A DNA stretch of 64,000 nt from Geobacter sp. (lineage in GTDB: Bacteria; Desulfobacterota; Desulfuromonadia; Geobacterales; Geobacteraceae). The stretch is taken from NCBI GenBank assembly GCA_003574885.1, contig PJFC01000006.1:1-64000 (forward strand), written 5' to 3'. Of this stretch, positions 8,171 through 17,364 are shown one piece after another. The position numbers were made by a program, and so were the translations under genes. The notes beneath the pieces are model-generated. The model was given only the letters and a program-made list of their open reading frames with translations. It was not told the DNA's origin and searched no databases. The first letter of the stretch is position 1; the number at the start of each line of letters is the position of its first letter.

Positions 8171-9496
8171 ATGAAAACGTTATCATTGAAAGTGGCCATC
8201 CTCGTTTCAGCCTCGTTGATCTGCACTCTTCCCGCAAGATTTGCATTTGCCTTTCACAATGGGGGCGTTGCCGACTGCGACGGCTGTCACACCATGCACA
8301 ACTCATCGGGAAACGTTCCGATGACGAAAAGCGGTCGCCCGACGGGGACAGGTTTCGCTTATCTGCTCAAAGGCTCGGACCAGAGTTCGACCTGCCTTAT
8401 CTGCCATGCAGGGTCCACCCCTGCCGACAGCTTCAGGGTTGCCACCAATCCAGTCCCGACGCCGGGAGCATATCCGCTCCAACTGACGCCGGGGGGCGAT
8501 TTCTCCTATATGCAGAAAAACTACAACTGGGTTACCTCCACCGGAACCCCCCAATCGAGTCCCGGCGCGAACCACGGTCACAACATCAACGCAACGGATT
8601 TTCTCTATTTCAGCAACAGTGCCCGGTGGACTACTTCTCCCGGGGGCTTTTACCCCACGGCAAGCCTCGGTTGTACAAGCTGCCACGACCCCCACGGCAA
8701 GTACCGTCTTCTTGATGCCGGCGGCACCATGGTCGCCGCCACCGGAAAGCCGATCAGCGGGACCGGTTCCTACGGAGCGCTGCCGACTGCATCCACCGCT
8801 GTCGGATCCTATCGCCTCCTCGCGGGGCAATACTACAAACCGGCCTCGCTGCTGGGCAATTATGGCTTTGTGGCCAATCCCCCCATTGCCGTGGCACCTG
8901 TCGTCTATAACAGGTCGGAAGCCGCGTCCGACACCAGGGTCGCCTACGGACTGGGAATGTCCGAATGGTGCGGCAACTGCCACGGCACCCTGCAACACAA
9001 TACCGTCAACCCAAGCACTACCGTGGGGAACCACCCTGCCGGGTACAGCGCCAAGCTCACCAACGTCTATGCGACCTACAACGCCTATATCTACACCGGC
9101 AATCTCACCAACACGAACCCTGCCGTCGGCTACAGTTCCCTCGTGCCGTTTGAGGAGAGCTTTTCCTACTTGGAAAATCTTGCCGCCGACACGGGCAGCA
9201 CAGTCGGTGCATCTCCAACCGACAACGTTCAATGTCTAACCTGCCACCGTGCCCACGCTTCCGCCTGGGACAGCTCTACCAGATGGAATATGGCCAAGGG
9301 GGCCTATCTTACCGTGGACGGTTCTTATCCCGGGATTGACTCTCCCTCACTGCAGGGTCAGCAAGGGGAAAATGCGACGGGCAAGACCATGGCGGAATAT
9401 CAGCAAGCCATGTACGGCAGACTACCAGGCAGCTTCGCACCAGCTCAGGTATCCCTCTGCAACAAATGCCATGAGCAGGATCAGTACAAACAGTAG
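8171..9496 (+). CDS. OmcS-like hexahaem c-type cytochrome
   Basis: 441 residues with a signal peptide ending ...RFAFA and a mature start FHNGGVADCDGCHTMHNSS. There are six CxxCH motifs (CDGCH, CLICH, CTSCH, CGNCH, CLTCH, CNKCH). The order and spacing, plus the blocks TPGGDF, GHNI, SCHDPHGKYR, RVAYGxGMSEWC, CLTCHRAHAS and SLCNKCH, match the OmcS family, whose members polymerise into extracellular haem filaments in Geobacter. It is a clear paralogue of the gene at 22847-24190. ATG 8171 is chosen; an in-frame GTG two codons earlier is possible. It has its own sigma-70-like promoter and is convergent with the large minus-strand cluster. Filament formation is inferred from family. Confidence 0.9.
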   Translation: MKTLSLKVAILVSASLICTLPARFAFAFHNGGVADCDGCHTMHNSSGNVPMTKSGRPTGTGFAYLLKGSDQSSTCLICHAGSTPADSFRVATNPVPTPGAYPLQLTPGGDFSYMQKNYNWVTSTGTPQSSPGANHGHNINATDFLYFSNSARWTTSPGGFYPTASLGCTSCHDPHGKYRLLDAGGTMVAATGKPISGTGSYGALPTASTAVGSYRLLAGQYYKPASLLGNYGFVANPPIAVAPVVYNRSEAASDTRVAYGLGMSEWCGNCHGTLQHNTVNPSTTVGNHPAGYSAKLTNVYATYNAYIYTGNLTNTNPAVGYSSLVPFEESFSYLENLAADTGSTVGASPTDNVQCLTCHRAHASAWDSSTRWNMAKGAYLTVDGSYPGIDSPSLQGQQGENATGKTMAEYQQAMYGRLPGSFAPAQVSLCNKCHEQDQYKQ

Positions 9497-9543
9497 CGAT
9501 CTGACGCCACGGCATCTCTCTCCCGACCGGGACATCCACGCGC

Positions 9544-9969
9544 CTATTTCTTACTGAAAGTGGCGTTTTCCACGATGACGCTGTAAAAATACCCCGCGCC
9601 AAAATCACGATTAGTCACCAGCGTTCCCGAGATGGTTACCACCGAGCCCTTGCGCGGCAGCGGTTCCGAAGTGGTGCAGGTAAGATCGTAGTTTCCCATG
9701 TCCGACGATCCGGTACCATCCTGAATGTGGATCCAGTTCTTATCCAGTATTCCACCGGTAACCTTGACAACCTTGCCTCTGATAACAACTTTTTTCCCCG
9801 CCAGCTTGGCGCTATCCCGGTACACCTCTTCGACAGTCACGGCATTCTGACCGGTTGCCTTCTTGACGGAAACCTTGCCTGCCTTGTCCGCAGAGGTGCG
9901 ATTTCCGGCAGCCAGAGCTGACCCGGCAGCAATAAGAATCATAAGTGCAAAAATTATCGTTTTTTTCAC
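9544..9969 (-). CDS. small exported OB-fold protein
   Basis: 141 aa with signal peptide MKKTIIFALMILIAAGSALA and a GTG start behind AAGGGGG. The body (VEEVYRDSAKLAGKKVVIRGKV..., WIHIQDGTGSS, GSVVTISGTL, YFYSVIVENA) matches the five-strand OB-fold layout of exported 'nucleic-acid-binding OB-fold' proteins, which often sit beside cytochrome genes. It is last in the minus-strand series after the 26-haem, 16-haem and NHL genes. A periplasmic accessory role in cytochrome assembly or electron transfer is plausible but unproven, and no nucleic-acid role is implied by location. Confidence 0.75.
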   Translation of the reverse strand: MKKTIIFALMILIAAGSALAAGNRTSADKAGKVSVKKATGQNAVTVEEVYRDSAKLAGKKVVIRGKVVKVTGGILDKNWIHIQDGTGSSDMGNYDLTCTTSEPLPRKGSVVTISGTLVTNRDFGAGYFYSVIVENATFSKK

Positions 9970-9996
9970 AGTACCCCCTTGTATTAAGCGTCTATG

Positions 9997-10899
9997 CTAC
10001 TTGATCTCGAAGATCTGCACCCGGTTGTTGTCCCGGTCCGCAACGAAAAGGAAACCCTTGTCATTGAGGCAGATCTGACCGGGGTAGTAAAGAAGGCCGG
10101 GCTTCCACCCCATGCTGAGCATGCGGGTCCGTACTGCCCCATCAGCTCCCAGGACGATGATCCCGCCGCCGTTCTGGTCGACGACATAGAGACTCCCCCC
10201 GCGGTCGGTGGTTATGTAGCCGGGGAAGTCCATGTCGGCCTTGAGGCTTTTCGACAGCGGCGTAAAGGCGGCAGCATTTTTCGCCGCCGCAAAGACCATG
10301 GAGTTCGTGCTGTCAATCAGATAGATACTCCCGTCGGTATGTACCGCCAGGTCGGTAAAGAAGCCGTGCTGCGGGGGGAAGGGTATCTCTTTCTGGAAAT
10401 TCCCGCTCGGATCGAGCAGAAGCACCCGACTGGAGAAAATATCCAGAACGTAGATGTTGTCTTTTGCATCTATCTTGAAGCTGTTGGGCACGGGGGCGGC
10501 CCCCGCCGGAAGTCCCTGAATATCCAGGTAGCCGAGAAAGGAGCCTTGCGGGCTGAGACGGAGAATGCGGCGCGACTTCCCGTCGAGAACGTAGATTTCC
10601 CCTTTCGAGTTCAGCTGGAGCCGAAGCGGGGAGGTCATCTGGGGGACCTTGATTTCACCTCCCCCTTTGACCGCGTCATCCTTGAAGGTATAGGTCAGGA
10701 GCCGGCCATTGCCGGTATCGGCAACAAAGAACGCCCCATCGCTGGTGCAGGCGACCCCCTGGGGACTCTTCATCATCCCCTCCTTGGCGTCAACGAGAAC
10801 CGGCTGGACAAGTTTCAGCGTCATCGTTTCCGCGCCGAAAGAAGCGGCGGGAAGCAGCAGTAGCGACATGGTCAGAAATCTGGTTGCACGTAGTATCAT
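9997..10899 (-). CDS. exported NHL-repeat beta-propeller
   Basis: 300 aa with signal peptide MILRATRFLTMSLLLLPAASFG. Repeats follow the NHL pattern (SPQGVACTSDGAFFVADTGNGRLLTY; LQLNSKGEIYVLDGKSRRILRL; YYPGQICLNDKGFLFVADRDNNRVQIF) and suggest a six-bladed propeller. Such proteins act as protein-binding scaffolds. The start at 10899 has AGAGG 8 nt upstream; ATG 10905, which overlaps the stop of the 16-haem gene as TGATG, is an alternative. Tight linkage to two giant cytochromes implies a part in their assembly or surface presentation. It resembles the NHL protein at 21699-22673. Confidence 0.85.
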   Translation of the reverse strand: MILRATRFLTMSLLLLPAASFGAETMTLKLVQPVLVDAKEGMMKSPQGVACTSDGAFFVADTGNGRLLTYTFKDDAVKGGGEIKVPQMTSPLRLQLNSKGEIYVLDGKSRRILRLSPQGSFLGYLDIQGLPAGAAPVPNSFKIDAKDNIYVLDIFSSRVLLLDPSGNFQKEIPFPPQHGFFTDLAVHTDGSIYLIDSTNSMVFAAAKNAAAFTPLSKSLKADMDFPGYITTDRGGSLYVVDQNGGGIIVLGADGAVRTRMLSMGWKPGLLYYPGQICLNDKGFLFVADRDNNRVQIFEIK

Positions 10900-10904
10900 G
10901 GTCA

Positions 10905-12185
10905 TCACCTCTTGAACTGCTCGTGGCACTGTACGCAGAGTTCGCTCGTTGACGGGAACGGTATGAAATGCTTGTACTCGGTTCCGTGGGACCGGTGGCA
11001 GCTCAGACACTGCACAGAGACGTTCTTGTTCCGCGGGTCGCGGACTTTCTCCCCGAGGGGATGGGTCGAATGCTTCTGCCAGTCATGACAGGTCGCGCAC
11101 TGATCAATGATGGTTGCCTTTTTGAACATGTACGGGTTGTCGGATGCATGGGGGTCGTGGCAGACGACGCATTTCCCGTCTTTTATCGGCTCATGCTTGG
11201 TCTGGGATTTTTCCTGCCGTCTGATCGTGTCATGGTGACAACGTCCACACGTGGTTATCAGATCCCCCTTCATGAGCCCATTATGTTTTGAGGCATGGGG
11301 GTTATGGCAGCTGAGACACCCTTCCTTGCTCAGAATAGGCCAGTGAACCATGTTCTTGGCGAACATTGAGTTCACCTGCGTACTGTGGCAACCACGACAG
11401 AGCTCATAGCCGCTTTTCTTGGTCTTGAGCGGAGTTGCTGAAGTTGCTTCCTCGTGGCACTGGTTGCACATCCTGCTGACAACCGGCTTATGCACGTTGT
11501 TATACAGGATGCCCGCCCTGTCTGACCCGTGCGGATCATGGCAACTGGTACATCGCGAAGCAGCAACCGGATAGTTCATGTGGCTCTTGATGAAATTGGG
11601 GCGGTCTGTCTTGTGGCACCCGATACAGAGGGCCGGTACGTCGCTTTTCAGCAGGAAAGCCGCTTTGTTGGACGCGTGGGGATCATGGCAGGTCAGGCAC
11701 CCCTTCACCAGCGGACTATGCTTGAATTTCACCTTTGCAACCGATTCGCCCATCTCCTTGTGGCAGCCGAAGCAGAGGTCGTTCCCCCCCTTGAGGAGGT
11801 TGAACTTGCTGTTGGCGCTATGGGGATCATGGCATTTCGTACAACTGCCTTCTGCCACGACCTTGTGCACACTCTGCGCGTTGGCAGGCACTACGCTTTT
11901 GTGGCAGGTGGAACAGATGTTGCCCGCATCCGCCACCAGCAGCTTTCCATGGGATGCGCTGTGGGGGTTATGGCAGCCGGTGCATTGCCCCTTTTTAAGC
12001 GGCGTGTGAATGGCAGGTTTGGTTAGCTTTTCCTTGAATGCCGTGTGGCACCCCAGGCACAGCTTGCCATTTGCTCCCGGCTTCAGCTTGAACTTCAGAT
12101 CGTTTTCCTCGGCATGGGAAACCAGACACATGCACAGGAAAATGGTGAGAATCGACAGAACCAGCGTGGGATATCTAAAATTCAT
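10905..12185 (-). CDS. 16-haem c-type cytochrome (doubled CxxCH type)
   Basis: 426 aa with an N-terminal export signal (NFRYPTLVLSILTIFLCMCLVSHA). I count sixteen CxxCH motifs, mostly in alternating pairs: GxCxxCHDPHAS followed ~20 residues later by LCxxCH. This is the doubled-CxxCH repeat of large Geobacter cytochromes. GAGGAG lies 7 nt before the ATG. It sits 12 bp downstream of the 26-haem gene and is followed immediately by the NHL gene, so these form one operon. A periplasmic or outer-membrane electron wire is likely. The repeat pattern suggests descent from partial duplication of the 26-haem gene or a shared ancestor. Confidence 0.93.
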   Translation of the reverse strand: MNFRYPTLVLSILTIFLCMCLVSHAEENDLKFKLKPGANGKLCLGCHTAFKEKLTKPAIHTPLKKGQCTGCHNPHSASHGKLLVADAGNICSTCHKSVVPANAQSVHKVVAEGSCTKCHDPHSANSKFNLLKGGNDLCFGCHKEMGESVAKVKFKHSPLVKGCLTCHDPHASNKAAFLLKSDVPALCIGCHKTDRPNFIKSHMNYPVAASRCTSCHDPHGSDRAGILYNNVHKPVVSRMCNQCHEEATSATPLKTKKSGYELCRGCHSTQVNSMFAKNMVHWPILSKEGCLSCHNPHASKHNGLMKGDLITTCGRCHHDTIRRQEKSQTKHEPIKDGKCVVCHDPHASDNPYMFKKATIIDQCATCHDWQKHSTHPLGEKVRDPRNKNVSVQCLSCHRSHGTEYKHFIPFPSTSELCVQCHEQFKR

Positions 12186-12197
12186 AACAAGCTCCTC

Positions 12198-14174
12198 TTA
12201 TTGCTTGCTGACAATATGGCATTCCTCGCACGATCGTGAGGCAAAGGGAGGGTGGACCGTGTCTTTGAAGAATTTCGGATCCTTCGAGGCATGGGGGTCA
12301 TGACAGCTGATACAGTTCATGCTGCCGGGGTTAATGTTCAGGTGCGCCTTCGCAAAAGATCCACTCTTCAGGTCATGGCACTGGGCGCACACTTCAGTCG
12401 GCTGGCTGGCCAACAGCGGCCGTACGGCGGAATAGTGAGGTTTGTGGCATTCCTGGCAGTTTTTCTGTGCCGGAGGATGGGGCGTTTCCTTGGCGAGCTT
12501 CTCCTTGAGAGGCTTGTGACAGGTCACGCACAGGTCGGTCCTTTCGGCGAGAAGCAGTTTGGGGAGCTTCGTTTTATGCGGATTGTGGCATTTCGTGCAG
12601 TCACCCGCCGTAAAAGGCGCGTGCGTACTGCCGGCAGTCTTGAGCCCTTTCTCCAGAGTGTCATGGCAGGTGAAGCAGGTGGCATCCTGTTTCTGGGAAA
12701 GCATTCCAGGTATGCTGCTGGAATGGGCATTATGGCACGCAAGACAATCCCCATCGGCAAAGGGTTGATGGTTCGTGCCGGCGGCTTCTTTTTTCATGAG
12801 ATCCGAATGACACGGTTCGCACAGCTTGGGTACCGGCGCTTTGAGAAGTTTCTTCTCCTGACTGCCGTGGAGGAAGTGGCACGCACTACAGTTACCCGAC
12901 AGCACCGGCTTGTGGGTATGGCTTTGCTTGAACTTCCCTTCCAGATCACTGTGACAGCCGTAGCAGACAACATCCATCGTATCCTTCAGCATCCCCGGCA
13001 AGCCTGAGCCGTGGGGATTGTGGCATGCATCGCACTCCCCGGACGCGAAGGGAGGGTGAATAACCTTGCTCGTTTTCTGGGCATCTTTTGTCTTGGCATG
13101 GCAACCGTAGCAGAGGTCGGCCCCCTTGACGTTCAGCAACCCTTTGTTTTTGGCGGCGTGGGGCCGGTGGCACGAGATACATCCTTTCCCCTTGGTGACC
13201 GCATCGTGCTTGAACAGGGGAACCGTTTTCTTCTCCTGATGACAGGTTACGCAGAGGTCGTTGCCTTCGCCGACAAGGAGTTTGGGGTAGTCAGAGGTGT
13301 GGGGATTGTGGCAGGAAAGACATTTGCCGCTTTTGAACGGTTCGTGCTCGACCGTACCCCCCTCTTTCAGCTTGGCAACATCGTGGCACTGGTAGCAGAG
13401 CTCGCTCCCCTTCGCGGTAACCGCAAACGGCTGGGGAGATGTGGCTGCGTTGTGACAACCATCGCACCCGCCGGTGGCAACGGGATTGTGAGCACTCTCC
13501 TTGAGCAGCTTGGGCTGGGTCGAGGAATGGGGGTTGTGGCAGACAGAACAGCGGCTTTTCTCCACTGGATACCCGCCGTGGGCCTTTTTGAAGGAGGAAC
13601 CGGCACTATCGTGGCAGCCAAGACAGAGTTTCGGTTCGGCCTGGGTCAGCAGGTTTTTCTCGTCAGCGCTGTGGGCAAGGTGACATGCAGTGCATCCCTT
13701 ATCCGCAAGAACCTTGTGGACGAACTTTTTCTCGAACTGTTCCTTTTTGTGACACGCATAGCACATTGCATTCCCGTCCGCCTGGAGGAGATTGCTCCCC
13801 TGTGAGGCGTGGGGATTATGGCACGTGGTGCATTTCCCTTTTTTCAGGGCCGTATGCACATTGGCCTTGTTGAGGCCTATCTTGTCCTTGGCGTGGCACG
13901 TGAAGCAGAGGGCGTTGCCCGTCTCCTTCAGAATCAGCTTGGGGATGATGCCGTGGCGCAGATGGCACCCCTCGCATTTCTTGTCCTTGACCACGGAATG
14001 CACATTCTTCATGGCAAAGTACTTGTCGGCAAACTTTGTGTGGCAATCAAGGCATTCCTTGCTGGCAAATTTCTTCGCCGCATGGGAGGGAGTCGTCGAG
14101 AAGAGACCGACAACTCCGCACAGGACCAGCGCCGCCACCAACAGGGAACAACGTCGCATGTTCATTACCCTCAT
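12198..14174 (-). CDS. 26-haem c-type cytochrome (doubled CxxCH type)
   Basis: 658 aa with signal peptide ending THPSHA-like at residue ~32 (...FSTTPSHA) and twenty-six CxxCH motifs counted by eye. They run from CLDCH near residue 41 to CEECH just before the C-terminus. The protein is one repeated unit of ~45 residues: CxxCHNPHxSxxPKLL....LCxxCH....H.PF..G. Histidines in NPH and KHEPF-type segments can serve as distal ligands, giving bis-His haems. GGGGAGA precedes the ATG. It lies in an operon with the parvulin gene upstream (18-bp gap) and the 16-haem gene downstream. A haem chain this long could span many nanometres. I recall a 26-haem cytochrome near omcS in G. sulfurreducens, but cannot verify it here. 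Confidence 0.95.
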   Translation of the reverse strand: MRVMNMRRCSLLVAALVLCGVVGLFSTTPSHAAKKFASKECLDCHTKFADKYFAMKNVHSVVKDKKCEGCHLRHGIIPKLILKETGNALCFTCHAKDKIGLNKANVHTALKKGKCTTCHNPHASQGSNLLQADGNAMCYACHKKEQFEKKFVHKVLADKGCTACHLAHSADEKNLLTQAEPKLCLGCHDSAGSSFKKAHGGYPVEKSRCSVCHNPHSSTQPKLLKESAHNPVATGGCDGCHNAATSPQPFAVTAKGSELCYQCHDVAKLKEGGTVEHEPFKSGKCLSCHNPHTSDYPKLLVGEGNDLCVTCHQEKKTVPLFKHDAVTKGKGCISCHRPHAAKNKGLLNVKGADLCYGCHAKTKDAQKTSKVIHPPFASGECDACHNPHGSGLPGMLKDTMDVVCYGCHSDLEGKFKQSHTHKPVLSGNCSACHFLHGSQEKKLLKAPVPKLCEPCHSDLMKKEAAGTNHQPFADGDCLACHNAHSSSIPGMLSQKQDATCFTCHDTLEKGLKTAGSTHAPFTAGDCTKCHNPHKTKLPKLLLAERTDLCVTCHKPLKEKLAKETPHPPAQKNCQECHKPHYSAVRPLLASQPTEVCAQCHDLKSGSFAKAHLNINPGSMNCISCHDPHASKDPKFFKDTVHPPFASRSCEECHIVSKQ

Positions 14175-14192
14175 AGTTCTCCCCTAACGTAG

Positions 14193-15953
14193 TTAGTTGC
14201 TGCTGTTCGTAAGATAAATCTTGACCGGGTAAGCCTTTCTCAGTTTGTCCGACCAGCCGTCTACCGTATTGTTCAGTCTGGTGACGAACAACTCGTTGAA
14301 TATCTTTTTCTGTTCCTTTTCCAGGGGTGAATTGGTCGCCGGAACGACCTTCTTCACCTGCAGGAGGTAGAAGTATCCCTCCGGAGAGGTGTACAACCGC
14401 GTCTCTTCCTCCTTGGCCCCCTGCACCGCTTCCCTGAGCCCGTCAGGCAGCGATTTGACCGACAGGAGCTTGTCCGAGAATTCCAGCAGTTCGCCGCTCT
14501 TCTCCTTATCGACCTGACCCTCGGCATTGTTTTTAACCCAATCGAAGTCGATTCCCTTTTTAAGCTTTGCCATATTGTCCTCTGCGGCATTTTTTTTCTG
14601 AAAAACAAGGCCCTGGACCTTCATCATGGCAGGAATCGTATACTCATTGATATGCTGCTTGTAATATTCAGCAACATCATCATTTGTTACCTTGACGTCG
14701 GGAGCAACGACTTTCTTGATAAATTCACCGAAGACAACGGAGTTGCGGTACTCGGTGACATCGTGCAGGTATTCAGGGGATTTGTCGATTCCCTGACTTT
14801 TAGCCTCGGCAATGAAAGCCGACCGGTAAATCAGGTTATCCAGCGCAGTACGTTTTGCCGCGTTGACCGCATTTTGCTTGATTGCCTCGTCGACACCGTG
14901 GAAGAACCTGCCTGCGAGGGCTTCCGCCAGGTCCGCAACGGTAATCGGATCCGCCCCTTTCATCCGCACAACCACCCGTTTGTCGGCTCGCAGTTTCTTG
15001 AAGCCCGGCTTCGCAGCTTCAAAATCGAGCTTATTGAGCAGTTTTTCGTCGATCGTCGCGTATTTTTTGGCCATCGCCTTGTTGAAATCGGTCAGGACCT
15101 TCGTCCGCTTGATCTCCAGAGCCTTTCTCTCGGCTTCCTCCTGTGCCTTTGTGTTACCTTCCGGATAGCGGACAGCCTCCAGTTTTATGACCGTAAACGC
15201 TGGCCCGACAGCAATAACCGGGCTCACCGACCCGACCTTCAATGCGGCTATGGCATTTGACACTTCAGGCAAAAGAGCACTTGGCTGGATATATTGCCCC
15301 TCTTTCACCCCTTCCGCTTTATGGCTGTCGATAAGTTTGTTTGCGAGGTCATCGAACGTGCCACCGGCAGCGATTTCTTTTACCAATGCATCTGCATCTT
15401 CCTTCTTATCAAGCTTTATGGACCGTAGTTTCCATTCCTTGACGGCATCCCGGTAAAACTGCTCTACCTCCTTGGCGTCAGGTTTTACATCTTTTATCTG
15501 CTGCATCTTGAGCATGTCCCGCAGGTGATCCATCTTGAAGACGTCGATAGACGTCTTTACCTCCGGATTCTCGTCGAGACCCATTGTTGAGGCTTCCGCC
15601 AGGATAAGCCTGGTGTTGATCAGACGATTCAGGACCTTCTGATAATCCTTTTTCCCCACCTGTTTCCCTTCGGTTGCCTGCCGGTGAAGACCCATAAGGG
15701 AATTCTTCAGATCCTCAAGGAGGATAGGCTCGTCATTGACCGCGGCAACGGGAGTCTTGTCAAAAAGCGGTGAAAATATGGGAAATTTCAATCCTATATA
15801 AGCTTCTTCATCCGTACTTGGCACCTCTGTTTTTGCAGTCACTGTCGTTTTCGCATTGTCAGTGCTTTGTTCATTGTTTGCAGCTGACACTGATGTTGAT
15901 ACCATCATGGCCAACACATACACAACAGACATAGTAAATGATGTTTTTTTCAT
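14193..15953 (-). CDS. SurA/PpiD-like periplasmic parvulin with two rotamase-type regions
   Basis: 586 aa with signal peptide (...VLAMMVSTSVSA). A SurA_N-like helical chaperone region follows (residues ~65-170: VNDEPILLEDLKNSL, LNRLINTRLILAEAS, YRDAVKEWKLRSI). A first parvulin-like segment lies at ~175-260 (ADALVKEIAAGGTFDDLA...VSPVIAVGPAFTVIKL) and a second helical plus parvulin-like segment at ~340-560. It likely chaperones exported cytochromes or the outer-membrane barrel. It is first in the parvulin / 26-haem / 16-haem / NHL / OB-fold operon, with its own promoter and AAGGGAG before the ATG. Isomerase activity cannot be judged by eye, since parvulin active-site residues are scattered. Confidence 0.85.
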   Translation of the reverse strand: MKKTSFTMSVVYVLAMMVSTSVSAANNEQSTDNAKTTVTAKTEVPSTDEEAYIGLKFPIFSPLFDKTPVAAVNDEPILLEDLKNSLMGLHRQATEGKQVGKKDYQKVLNRLINTRLILAEASTMGLDENPEVKTSIDVFKMDHLRDMLKMQQIKDVKPDAKEVEQFYRDAVKEWKLRSIKLDKKEDADALVKEIAAGGTFDDLANKLIDSHKAEGVKEGQYIQPSALLPEVSNAIAALKVGSVSPVIAVGPAFTVIKLEAVRYPEGNTKAQEEAERKALEIKRTKVLTDFNKAMAKKYATIDEKLLNKLDFEAAKPGFKKLRADKRVVVRMKGADPITVADLAEALAGRFFHGVDEAIKQNAVNAAKRTALDNLIYRSAFIAEAKSQGIDKSPEYLHDVTEYRNSVVFGEFIKKVVAPDVKVTNDDVAEYYKQHINEYTIPAMMKVQGLVFQKKNAAEDNMAKLKKGIDFDWVKNNAEGQVDKEKSGELLEFSDKLLSVKSLPDGLREAVQGAKEEETRLYTSPEGYFYLLQVKKVVPATNSPLEKEQKKIFNELFVTRLNNTVDGWSDKLRKAYPVKIYLTNSSN

Positions 15954-16002
15954 ATATCTCCCTTGTCATTACTTTGGTTGATACAATATTTATTGTTACA
16001 TT

Positions 16003-16029
16003 ATTATAGCATCGTCCATATTTATTCAA
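16003..16029 (-). promoter_or_regulatory. sigma-70-like promoter for the parvulin/cytochrome operon
   Basis: On the minus strand CTTGAA, 16 bp, TATAAT, about 50 bp upstream of the parvulin start. The surrounding intergenic DNA is AT-rich. Confidence 0.55.
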
Positions 16030-16191
16030 GACATAAATGCGATTTTGTTTATATTTAATACATGTTTATAATTATTTTTACTTACTGTGACAATTGCCTC
16101 CATGTCGCATACAGTATCCTGGCATACCGTAAATGTATGCGCGGCATCACTCTGCCAATATCTTTATCCACAAACACTGATGCTCGCATAA

Positions 16192-17364
16192 TCAATGATT
16201 CGGCGCAATGCGTCCACCCCCCTCGACTGCCGGGGTACCACGTTGCATGTCAATACGGTCCATGATACCGCGAATCATTTCGATTGCCACCCCGTAAGCC
16301 GTGCTGATCCTGCCAAAATCGAAGAAATGAACCCGGTCGTCGCCGGTGTTATAGCTGTCGGCAGCGAGCACGATCATGTGATGCTCCTTGTCCAGCATAG
16401 TTACGGAAAAATCTACTGTGGGGACACCGGTTTCGCCCCGGCCATCCTGGTAATCGATCACCCTTCCCGTCAGGAGGACATTGGCCTGGAGCACGTCATA
16501 AATGACATCCGCATTGGCATTCGTGACGCCTCCCTCCATGATCAACCGGTACTGCAGGAGATGATGCCGCACCATCCCGGGCTCTACCACGGTGAAGTTA
16601 CCAAGCCTGCGCAGTTCCTGAACGAAATGGAGGGCCATGATCTCTCCGGCATTCTTTCGATCGCTCCGGTTATAGAACGGCAGGACCACGATCCGGAACT
16701 GCTTGTCCGGGGCCAGGTCCGAACGGTAGAATTGCCGGGGCGGGAATTTTTTTTTCAACAACTGGTCAACACTGACCCTGAAACCGCCCCCGAAGGAGTC
16801 TGAAAGCGACCGGGTCAACTCCCGGAATGCCTTATCGGTAAGTTTCGCCGGATCTCTGATGAGACCGGTGTCGAACAGCCCCGGGGAATCGTTCCCCGAC
16901 AGTGCAATGCTGTCCATCCAGAGGATTTCGGGCTCGCCTGCCGTACTCACCAGCCTGGCTGTAAGGGCAATTTTCGGTGGATAGCTGTCGTCATAATATT
17001 CCAATGACGGAATGAGCACCGCTTGTACCTGTTCCTCTTCAGCCATATCCCTGGCAGATTCCCCGTCGATTCCGCCTATGTAACGAATGCGGTGACGAGC
17101 CAGGAATTTGTTGAGAGAATCATCGGGAAGGACATCAAAACCGGCTGTTTTGATCTTTTCCGCCAATGACAGCCGCAACTCCTTGAGTGGAGCCTTCCCG
17201 CCGCTCAGGTTTTCGACAGGGAAGATAGCGATGCGATAGCTCCCCTTTTCAGGCCTCTGCATCGTCTCCGCCATTCCTCTCGGCCCTGCGCACCCGACAC
17301 ACAGGAAGAGTCCGGTCAGTACGACCAGTACAAACCTATTGGAAGAGCTTATTGATGAGATCAT
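16192..17364 (-). CDS. lipoprotein with two CsgG/TolB-N-like domains
   Basis: 390 aa with signal sequence and lipobox (VVLTGLFLCVGC). It has two similar halves. RIAIFPVENLSGGKAPLKELRLSL (residue ~45) and FRIVVLPFYNRSDRKNAGEIM (residue ~223) each resemble the opening strand/helix of the CsgG/GNA1162/TolB-N fold, followed by blocks of the type 'DVIYDVLQANVLLTGRVIDYQDG'. Family members are periplasmic-facing lipoproteins, some forming export pores (CsgG). The start overlaps the end of the upstream CsgG-like gene by 29 bp, so both are co-translated. Location just after the barrel-protein gene suggests an outer-membrane secretion or assembly role, which is inference. Confidence 0.72.
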   Translation of the reverse strand: MISSISSSNRFVLVVLTGLFLCVGCAGPRGMAETMQRPEKGSYRIAIFPVENLSGGKAPLKELRLSLAEKIKTAGFDVLPDDSLNKFLARHRIRYIGGIDGESARDMAEEEQVQAVLIPSLEYYDDSYPPKIALTARLVSTAGEPEILWMDSIALSGNDSPGLFDTGLIRDPAKLTDKAFRELTRSLSDSFGGGFRVSVDQLLKKKFPPRQFYRSDLAPDKQFRIVVLPFYNRSDRKNAGEIMALHFVQELRRLGNFTVVEPGMVRHHLLQYRLIMEGGVTNANADVIYDVLQANVLLTGRVIDYQDGRGETGVPTVDFSVTMLDKEHHMIVLAADSYNTGDDRVHFFDFGRISTAYGVAIEMIRGIMDRIDMQRGTPAVEGGGRIAPNH

